DNA of 32,687 nt from Nitrospiraceae bacterium. GTDB lineage: Bacteria > Nitrospirota > Nitrospiria > Nitrospirales > Nitrospiraceae. Position numbers and translations under genes: made by a program. The first letter of the stretch is position 1. Each line of letters begins with the position of its first letter. The stretch lies in the NCBI GenBank assembly GCA_013140715.1, contig JABFSG010000090.1:1-32687 (forward strand), given 5' to 3'. The notes beneath the pieces are model-generated. The model did not search any database. It saw only the letters and a list, made by a program, of their open reading frames with translations, and had not been told where the DNA came from. Shown here piece after piece: positions 27,469 through 32,687 of the stretch.

Positions 27469-27552
27469 TGTGGAAACTGAGGAGATGCTGTGGATAGCTG
27501 CAACTGCTTGGAGAAGCACAAACTCTTGGGAAGTTAGACCGACTTATCCACA
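27469..27552. promoter_or_regulatory. Cluster of DnaA-box-like sites
   Basis: TTATCCACA at 27544-27552 (plus) is a perfect DnaA box. CTATCCACA at 27497-27489 (minus) has one mismatch and GTTTCCACA at 27477-27469 (minus) has two. Three such sites in 84 nt, just upstream of the ribonucleotide reductase promoter, recall the DnaA control of nrdAB in E. coli. No dnaA, dnaN or gyrase gene is nearby, so this is not obviously the origin. Confidence 0.5.
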
Positions 27553-27554
27553 GA

Positions 27555-27575
27555 GTTTGATCGAAAAGAGTCCCG
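27555..27575. repeat. Direct repeat, copy 1 of 2
   Basis: GTTTGATCGAAAAG followed by AGTCCCG matches the second copy at 28036-28057 (GTTTAATCGAAAAG then GAGCCCCG) at nearly all positions. The two copies flank the DUF4359-like gene, about 480 nt apart in the same orientation. Confidence 0.5.
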
Positions 27576-27617
27576 ATTATGTCGAGGCCTAAGGACACTC
27601 ATGGCAAAATATTAACA

Positions 27618-27989
27618 TTAAAATATCCGGCGACCGAGAGTCATAACGGCTTCATCCACTCCTTCAACAGGGATGAACTGGTTACCGATGCCGATGACTA
27701 CAACGCGGTTACCCAGTACCGTTGTTTCAAACCGGCTGAGAAGCCCCCAGTTTTGCCGCAAGGTATGAGGGCGCACCACGCTCTCGAGTAATTCCTTGCC
27801 ATGCCTGAGGAAGATATTTTTAACCACAGCGCCTTCTTGTTCCGGCGTAGACTGATCCATTCGATCTATAGCTTTGGTAAGTTCGGTTTGCACGAAGCCC
27901 AGATATTGATCCGTGGTGGGATTCGTCAGTGCCAATAGGACACTGATAGCCAATACCGTCGCAACCAGGCTCAAACGTAGGAGACTCAT
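27618..27989 (-). CDS. DUF4359-like membrane-anchored protein
   Basis: The 123-residue protein has an N-terminal hydrophobic segment (SLVATVLAISVLLALTNPT), which may be a signal peptide or an anchor. The sequence then runs through TNPTTDQYLGFVQTEL, a helical acidic region, and a C-terminal part with GLLSRFETTVLGNRVVVIGIGNQFIPVEG. The pairing of 'LTNP' after the hydrophobic segment with a late 'xFxT-x-LG-x-x-V-x-x-x-GI-x-x-x-F-x-P' resembles DUF4359 proteins, whose role is unknown. The assignment is from memory of the pattern. ATG 27989 has no clear ribosome site. It is flanked by a pair of direct repeats and lies upstream of the nrdJ promoter in the same orientation. Confidence 0.6.
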   Translation of the reverse strand: MSLLRLSLVATVLAISVLLALTNPTTDQYLGFVQTELTKAIDRMDQSTPEQEGAVVKNIFLRHGKELLESVVRPHTLRQNWGLLSRFETTVLGNRVVVIGIGNQFIPVEGVDEAVMTLGRRIF

Positions 27990-28035
27990 AATAGAAGCTT
28001 TGAAATTGATCGCTGCAGAACCGACGTCGTAACAG

Positions 28036-28057
28036 GTTTAATCGAAAAGGAGCCCCG
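28036..28057. repeat. Direct repeat, copy 2 of 2
   Basis: Second copy of the repeat described at 27555-27575. It lies between the DUF4359-like gene and the divergent small membrane protein gene. Confidence 0.5.
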
Positions 28058-28067
28058 CACTCCCCCT

Positions 28068-28096
28068 TTGACAAACCATAAGCGCATGATTAGCCT
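28068..28096 (+). promoter_or_regulatory. Promoter candidate for the small membrane protein
   Basis: TTGACA (28068-28073) is a perfect -35. The -10 at 17-nt spacing is TAGCCT (28091-28096), matching 3 of 6. A start near 28103 would give a leader of about 55 nt. Confidence 0.3.
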
Positions 28097-28158
28097 ACGT
28101 CCGGCAGGCCTGTCGTGGCAATCATGCTGCTCACATCGCTTGTATCAGGAGGATCACC

Positions 28159-28455
28159 ATGTTTGTCTGGAGCAAACGCCTTGTCGCAGCCCTGTTGGGA
28201 CTATTTATACTCATGCTGAGTGTTTTTTTCCTCGACACAGCTTCAGAGGGCACGAGCATCCTCAAGGATCATACAACCCGCTGGATGGCAATCAACTACA
28301 TCGGGTTGATTGGATGGGTCTTTGTCTGGATGATCGATCAAGCCCGCATGCGCGGGAAGAACTTCTGGGTTTGGCTTGTCCCCTTCGTCCTAGCACCCCT
28401 TCCGACATTAATGGTCTTCGTCTTGTTCCTCCAGCGCCGCATACAGTCGTCATAG
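28159..28455 (+). CDS. Small membrane protein with three predicted helices
   Basis: The 98-residue protein has three hydrophobic segments: about 8-27 (VAALLGLFILMLSVFFLDTA), 41-60 (RWMAINYIGLIGWVFVWMID) and 69-92 (FWVWLVPFVLAPLPTLMVFVLFL). The loops are short and charged (DQARMRGKN). I recognise no family. A strong AGGAGG site lies 6 nt before the ATG, which supports a real gene. Its last 6 nt overlap the end of the convergent AmpG-like gene. Confidence 0.75.
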   Translation: MFVWSKRLVAALLGLFILMLSVFFLDTASEGTSILKDHTTRWMAINYIGLIGWVFVWMIDQARMRGKNFWVWLVPFVLAPLPTLMVFVLFLQRRIQSS

Positions 28456-29718
28456 ATCGGCTGAACCAGCTCTGGCATATCCGTCACGATCAATTTCTTG
28501 ATGCAATTGTGTACGGAAAGCCCAGACCAGCCAGACACCGGGCAACGCGATTAAAAACGACCAAAAGAAAAACTGTGCCCAGCCGACCATTTCGACCAGC
28601 CCGGCCGATGGACGACCGGAAAACACTCGCCCGAGCGCTTCCAGGGAAGAGAGCAACGCGAACTGGGTCGCCGTATATCGATGGTCGCACAGCGACATAA
28701 TCAATGCGATAAATGCGGCCGTACCCATGCCTCCAGTCAGGTTCTCTACGAGAATCGACGCTGTGAGGGCTACGTAACTCTTACCCATCCAGGCAAGCCA
28801 CATGAATCCCAAGTTTGAGACCGCTTGCAGGAGACCAAAGAACAACAACGATCGGACCATCCCAATCTTAGCCATTGCGACACCACCGGCCAATGCACCG
28901 ATAAGTGTGGCCCCGAGTCCCAGGCCCTTCACATACCCGACCTCGCTGACAGAGAAACCCATCCCTCCAATGAGAAACGCCGTTTGAAGCGAAGCTGCGA
29001 CGGCATCTCCCACTTTATAGAGAATAATGAGGGACAGAAGCCCAACCACTCCTGGACGCGTAAAGAACTCTTTCAGCGGACCACCGATAGCTTCGGCCAA
29101 ACTTGCCGGCGCGGCGCTCTGCCCTGACGGTTCCGGGCTAAACAGGATTGTGATAACCCCTGCCGCCATCAGTGCGGCAAGCAGCAAATAGGTGTTCTGC
29201 CAGCCGATATGATCGGCCAACAGGAGCGAGCCGGCACTGGCAACCAACAGCGCACAACGATAGCCATTCACCCAGATAGCAGCACCGAATCCACGCTCCG
29301 GAGGTAAGAGCACGTCAGTCCGATAGGCATCGAAGACGATATCGAGCGAGGCGGAAAGGAAGGCCACAGCGAGAGCCAGGGCTCCCAGTATCTCCGGACG
29401 CTGGCCTGGACCAGTCACAGCCATGGCAACCAAGCCGAGCGCCACGCCGACCTGTGTCACCAGCATCCATCCGCGCCGGCGCCCCAGCCAAGGAGGGACC
29501 AGGCGATCCATCAATGGAGCCCACAAGAATTTCAATGTATAGGGAAGACCGACGAGCGTAAAGATCCCGATTGTCTTTAAGTCGAGGCCGACAACCGTCA
29601 GCCAGGCCTGGAGCGTCCCAGACGTGAGGGCTAAGGGCAGTCCCGAGGCAAAGCCCAAGGGCAACATGATGCCGATGCGCCGGTTTGCAAGAATCTGTAT
29701 GAGCGATGGTGATTTCAT
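28450..29718 (-). CDS. ampG: AmpG-like major facilitator permease
   Basis: The 422-residue protein has about twelve hydrophobic helices. The N-terminal segment MLPLGFASGLPLALTSGTLQAWLTVVGLDLKTIGIFTLVGLPYTLKFLWAPLMDR is characteristic of AmpG, the permease that imports GlcNAc-anhydroMurNAc peptides for cell-wall recycling. The loop GRRRGWM after helix 2 is also typical. Length is shorter than the E. coli protein (491), as in many other bacteria. The start ATG has only a weak GGGG site. It converges on the small membrane protein gene. RlpA and Pal elsewhere in the window also act on peptidoglycan, but no beta-lactamase or recycling enzyme is adjacent, so substrate is by family. Confidence 0.85.
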   Translation of the reverse strand: MKSPSLIQILANRRIGIMLPLGFASGLPLALTSGTLQAWLTVVGLDLKTIGIFTLVGLPYTLKFLWAPLMDRLVPPWLGRRRGWMLVTQVGVALGLVAMAVTGPGQRPEILGALALAVAFLSASLDIVFDAYRTDVLLPPERGFGAAIWVNGYRCALLVASAGSLLLADHIGWQNTYLLLAALMAAGVITILFSPEPSGQSAAPASLAEAIGGPLKEFFTRPGVVGLLSLIILYKVGDAVAASLQTAFLIGGMGFSVSEVGYVKGLGLGATLIGALAGGVAMAKIGMVRSLLFFGLLQAVSNLGFMWLAWMGKSYVALTASILVENLTGGMGTAAFIALIMSLCDHRYTATQFALLSSLEALGRVFSGRPSAGLVEMVGWAQFFFWSFLIALPGVWLVWAFRTQLHQEIDRDGYARAGSADL

Positions 29719-29857
29719 CGAGCCCCGTTAGTCTCTATGTGGGAACAGCATATCATCGGAGAGAAGAGCAGCTCAGGACATTCTTGATATTGATCGATGG
29801 GAAGGAAAAGGTCGAAGAAATACGAGAAGACTACCCCACAGAGCCGCGCCTTGAAAC

Positions 29858-30268
29858 TCAGCAGGGTTGTCCATTGAATGTGCAGGGCTTATAGCGCGAA
29901 AGATCAAACTCTATATTTTCTTGATAGACCCGTTCGTTTCCGTTCACGCCATCCTGTTCAGGGTCGTTGTACATGGTATGGTTCCACCAATAGAACAGGG
30001 GAAACGCTTCAGTCTGGTATACCGGATTCCCGTAGCTACTGCGGGTATATTCCCGAACCAACCGGCCAGTCACGAAGTCGACGCGGCCATCGCCTTTAAG
30101 TGAATACAACATCAAAAAGAGCCGCGCCTCATGGTCGTACAGTTCATCAACTCTTGTCGCGAGATCAGGTTCGAGAGGAAGGAGCTCCTTCGTCCACGCT
30201 CCGGACCCAGAGAGAAGGAGAAGAAGAGATACCGTCAAGACGCAAGCCGCCAACTGCAAAGGTGTCAC
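29858..30268 (-). CDS. Unknown secreted protein
   Basis: I do not recognise this protein. From GTG 30268 it would have 136 residues: an N-terminal hydrophobic signal (PLQLAACVLTVSLLLLLSGSGAW), then a soluble part with LEPDLATRVDELYDHEARLFLMLYSLKGDGRVDFVTGRLVREY, an aromatic segment FPLFYWWNHTMYNDPEQDG, and a C-terminal YKPCTFNGQPC with two cysteines that may form a disulfide. The frame is open back to 30598, overlapping mtaB, but that part looks non-coding. ATG 30331 is the other plausible start. Neither has a good ribosome site, so the N-terminus is uncertain. The gene is divergent from mtaB. Confidence 0.6.
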   Translation of the reverse strand: MTPLQLAACVLTVSLLLLLSGSGAWTKELLPLEPDLATRVDELYDHEARLFLMLYSLKGDGRVDFVTGRLVREYTRSSYGNPVYQTEAFPLFYWWNHTMYNDPEQDGVNGNERVYQENIEFDLSRYKPCTFNGQPC

Positions 30269-30369
30269 AACAAACTCACGATAATGGGGCCGGCGCAGTG
30301 GGCGGATTCTAGCATGGCCCTGTAGAGCCATCAAGCGAGAGCACGATACGAATCCTCCGCAACAGATCC

Positions 30370-30399
30370 TTGCTCCTATCGCACGGATCTCCCTATAAT
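30370..30399 (+). promoter_or_regulatory. mtaB promoter giving a near-leaderless mRNA
   Basis: A perfect -10, TATAAT (30394-30399), lies 8 nt before ATG 30408. A weak -35, TTGCTC (30370-30375), lies 18 nt upstream. Transcription would start at about 30406, almost at the ATG. No Shine-Dalgarno site is present between them. Confidence 0.5.
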
Positions 30400-30407
30400 G
30401 ACCCGCC

Positions 30408-31742
30408 ATGATGAAACGAGCCTCTCTCCATACACTCGGCTGCCGACTCAACCAAGCGGAGACCACCGTGCTCGCAGCTCGCTTGCAGCGCGATGGGTAC
30501 CGCGTCGTCGAGTTTGGAGAACCGACAGACCTGCTCGTCGTCAATACCTGTTCCGTGACAGAGGAGGCAGAACGTACCTGCCGATACGTCATCCGCAAGA
30601 CATTGAAACATTCTCCCGATGCCTTTGTGGCCGTGACCGGCTGTTACGCTCAAACCGGCGTCCAAGAGCTTCGCACCATCCCTGGGATCGACCTCATTGT
30701 CGGGAATCAATTCAAATGGGACTTATCGTCGTTTCTTCCTGCCCCCCATGCTCTGAGGAAGGAGCCGGACCCGCAAGTACTCCATACTCGCACCATCGAC
30801 CGGGAAGACTTCACCCTGCCGGAATATGGCACTCCAGACTCCACCAGGGCGCTCCTCAAGATCCAGGATGGCTGCAACGTGATGTGCAGCTTCTGTCTCA
30901 TCCCCTTTGCGCGTGGGCATGAACGGAGCCGCCTTCGCGACGATGTAATACGAGAAGCCGAGATCCTTGTTGCAGGAGGCTACCGGGAACTCGTGTTAAC
31001 CGGAGTCAATATCGGTCGGTATTGCCAGGGCGATCTGGATCTGGTCGGACTGATCGCACAATTGGAGACCATTGAAGGCCTCGATCGAATCAGAATTTCG
31101 TCTATTGAGCCGACGACGATCACTGACACCCTTATAGATCGGATGGCTTCCTCGTCGAAGCTCTGTCCCTATCTCCATATCCCCCTGCAAAGCGGAGACG
31201 ACCGCATCTTGTCGTCCATGAATCGTCCGTACAATGTAACCGAGTTTACCCAGCTGATCCGCCGGGCCCTGTTAGCGGTTCCCCATCTCGGGCTGGGCAC
31301 CGATATCATGGTCGGATTTCCAGGGGAAACTGAAGCAGCATTCGAACAGACGCTGAACATTCTACAAGCGCACCCCTTCTCCTACTTCCATGTCTTTATC
31401 TATTCTCAACGGCCCGGCACTGCTGCCACAAAGTTGCCCGACCAAGTGCCGATTGCAGTTGCTCGGGACCGTGCAAAAAGACTTGCTGAGCTGTCCCGCC
31501 TAAAGAGGCTGGCCTTTGCGGAACGGTATATCGGGTCCACTGTGTCGGTCCTCTTCGAGTCAGGAGACATGGACGGCTTCAGGTCTGGGGTTACCGCAAA
31601 CTTCATGAAAGTGAGTGTTTCGTCAAACATCGATCTCACCAACCACTTGAAGGAAGTACGGATTATCGGGGCGTCCGACCGTTGGGCGTTGGGTCGACTG
31701 ACGACAGAATCTCAACCCATGCGAACGGTGCCGATGTTATGA
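30408..31742 (+). CDS. mtaB: tRNA t6A37 methylthiotransferase MtaB
   Basis: MtaB adds a methylthio group to t6A at position 37 of tRNAs, giving ms2t6A. The 444-residue protein has the N-terminal UPF0004 domain with cluster cysteines C12 (HTLGCRLNQAE), C48 (NTCSVTEEAE) and C79 (VTGCYAQ). The radical SAM core has CNVMCSFC (C156, C160, C163), and there is a C-terminal TRAM domain. 'LGCRLNQAE' and 'CSVT' distinguish MtaB from MiaB (LGCQMNxxD, CAIR), and the next gene shows the MiaB version. Two in-frame ATGs (30408, 30411) are possible. The stop overlaps the start of miaB by ATGA, so the two are co-translated. Confidence 0.93.
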   Translation: MMKRASLHTLGCRLNQAETTVLAARLQRDGYRVVEFGEPTDLLVVNTCSVTEEAERTCRYVIRKTLKHSPDAFVAVTGCYAQTGVQELRTIPGIDLIVGNQFKWDLSSFLPAPHALRKEPDPQVLHTRTIDREDFTLPEYGTPDSTRALLKIQDGCNVMCSFCLIPFARGHERSRLRDDVIREAEILVAGGYRELVLTGVNIGRYCQGDLDLVGLIAQLETIEGLDRIRISSIEPTTITDTLIDRMASSSKLCPYLHIPLQSGDDRILSSMNRPYNVTEFTQLIRRALLAVPHLGLGTDIMVGFPGETEAAFEQTLNILQAHPFSYFHVFIYSQRPGTAATKLPDQVPIAVARDRAKRLAELSRLKRLAFAERYIGSTVSVLFESGDMDGFRSGVTANFMKVSVSSNIDLTNHLKEVRIIGASDRWALGRLTTESQPMRTVPML

Positions 31743-32687
31743 ACGCCAAATCCACCGCGACTCACGTGCATCTTGAAACCTTCGGCTGCCAGATGAACGA
31801 GTACGACTCGGAACTCGTTCGTTCGCTGATGAAACAGGATGGTTTTGTGTTTACCGACGAACGGGAGCGCGCGGATGTAATTCTGATGAATACTTGCGCG
31901 ATTCGCGAGAATGCCCACAACAAAGTCTATAAACATCTATCGGAGCTCAAAAAACTCAAGCGCCAACGCCCCTTAGTCGTAGGCGTTCTCGGTTGTATGG
32001 CGCAAAATCTGAAAGAGGAGCTCACGGACGTTCAGCCGCTGGTCGATGTGCTTGCCGGCCCTGACGCCTATCGTCAGCTGCCGATGTTGATCCGTAACGC
32101 AATGCTCTCGCAGGAAGAGGGGCTGGATCGGAAGGGACTCGCGGTAGACCTTTCAGAATATGAAACCTACCATGATGTTATTCCCGACCGAAACGACGGG
32201 GTAAACGCTTGGATCGCCGTCATGCGAGGCTGCGACAACTTCTGCAGTTTCTGTGTAGTCCCCTATACTCGGGGGCGTGAGCGCTCTCGTGAGCCGGAAG
32301 GAATTGTCCAGGAGGCCCGTCGAATCGCCGAACAGGGGTTCAAACAAATCACACTTCTGGGGCAGAACGTCAATTCATACCGATCCGGCGACTGGGATTT
32401 TGCGCGATTGATCATGACCGTGGCGGATGTGCCCGGTATTGAACGGGTGCGATTCACCTCCCCGCACCCCAAAGACTTTCCGCTTTCACTATTGGAAGCC
32501 GTCGTGTCCCACCCCAATATTTGCAAACAAATTCATTTGCCGGTGCAATCCGGCAGCGACCGCATCCTCGGCCTTATGAATCGCACCTATACCAATAAAG
32601 AGTATCGCGCCTTGGTCGACCATATCCGCACCCTACGGTCGGACATCGTCCTCAGCACCGATATCATCTGTGGTTTTTGTGGGGAAA
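31739..32687 (+). CDS. miaB: tRNA i6A37 methylthiotransferase MiaB, 5' part
   Basis: MiaB converts i6A37 to ms2i6A37 in tRNAs reading codons that begin with U. The gene starts at ATG 31739, overlapping mtaB by 4 nt, and runs off the right edge after 316 codons. The UPF0004 domain has C17 (ETFGCQMNEYDSE), C53 (MNTCAIRENA) and C86 (GVLGCMAQN). The radical SAM motif is CDNFCSFC (C165, C169, C172). The LPVQSGSDRIL motif follows, and the last visible residues are STDIICGFCGE. The usual form of this last motif is VGFPGE; GFCGE is also known from CDK5RAP1-like MiaB relatives. About 120-150 residues, including the TRAM domain, are missing beyond the window. Confidence 0.95.
   Translation, partial: MNAKSTATHVHLETFGCQMNEYDSELVRSLMKQDGFVFTDERERADVILMNTCAIRENAHNKVYKHLSELKKLKRQRPLVVGVLGCMAQNLKEELTDVQPLVDVLAGPDAYRQLPMLIRNAMLSQEEGLDRKGLAVDLSEYETYHDVIPDRNDGVNAWIAVMRGCDNFCSFCVVPYTRGRERSREPEGIVQEARRIAEQGFKQITLLGQNVNSYRSGDWDFARLIMTVADVPGIERVRFTSPHPKDFPLSLLEAVVSHPNICKQIHLPVQSGSDRILGLMNRTYTNKEYRALVDHIRTLRSDIVLSTDIICGFCGE

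Larger units (their letters stand above)
27272..27617. other. 346-nt regulatory region upstream of nrdJ
   Basis: From the nrdJ side it holds the ribosome binding site, a leader of about 140 nt with only a 4-bp hairpin TGCC/GGCA (27321-27332), the promoter, NrdR-like boxes and DnaA-like boxes. It also carries one copy of a 21-nt direct repeat, then the 3' end of the DUF4359-like gene. No cobalamin riboswitch signature is visible in the leader. Confidence 0.6.

Noticed and set aside
32669-32686. Odd ICGFCGE in MiaB as a sequencing error at the window edge
   Set aside because: The frame is intact and GFCGE-type variants of the VGFPGE motif occur in CDK5RAP1-like MiaB relatives, so it is probably natural.

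Overview
The window is a gene-dense bacterial chromosome segment of moderately high GC with strong Shine-Dalgarno sites on many genes. It encodes outer-membrane biogenesis (Lnt, a LolC/E-type permease with LolD, Pal, RlpA, several lipoproteins), a complete unfused tryptophan operon and a large B12-dependent ribonucleotide reductase. Together with the short palindromic intergenic elements, this fits Nitrospira or a close relative (phylum Nitrospirota). That placement is inference from gene content and remembered repeat style, not a database result. I see no rRNA, tRNA, CRISPR array, phage or transposase gene.

Layout. 1-2.0 kb (minus): pal, a YajG-like lipoprotein, a Prx5-type peroxiredoxin and the 5' end of a PilZ-domain gene. 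2.2-8.6 kb (plus): lnt, prfB (with a programmed +1 frameshift), lysS, a LolC/E-type permease and lolD. 8.7-10.5 kb (plus): a PorV/TraF-like outer-membrane protein and a lipoprotein. 10.5-18.2 kb (minus): LysM lipoprotein-trpE-trpG-trpD-trpC-trpF-trpB-trpA, which encodes every enzyme from chorismate to tryptophan. 18.4-20.5 kb (plus): ligA, converging on a CNNM/CBS (HlyC/CorC) membrane protein. 22.0-23.1 kb (minus): a double-ACT protein and rlpA. 23.3-27.3 kb (minus): nrdJ followed by a small protein that looks like a PD-(D/E)XK fold. 27.6-30.3 kb: a DUF4359-like protein, a three-helix membrane protein, an AmpG-like permease and an unknown secreted protein. 30.4-32.7 kb (plus): mtaB and the start of miaB, two tRNA methylthiotransferases overlapping by ATGA.

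How the parts fit. Lnt finishes lipoproteins and LolCD releases them; Pal, the YajG-like protein, the 9877 lipoprotein, RlpA and the LysM protein are likely clients. AmpG and RlpA belong to peptidoglycan turnover. PrfB, LysS, MtaB and MiaB serve translation. NrdJ and LigA serve DNA synthesis.

The most interesting non-coding content is in two places. First, three junctions of the trp operon each carry a different palindromic structure: a 7-nt-unit inverted array (trpE/trpG), a 125-bp palindrome with perfect 16-bp terminal inverted repeats directly abutting the trpC stop codon (trpC/trpF), and an inverted GGTT array plus mutually exclusive hairpins (trpF/trpB). Second, the nrdJ promoter combines a consensus -35, two NrdR-box-like sequences 32 bp apart and a cluster of DnaA boxes, suggesting dual control of dNTP synthesis. 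The prfB frameshift, two possible leaderless transcripts and the uncharacterised protein in the nrdJ operon are also worth checking.
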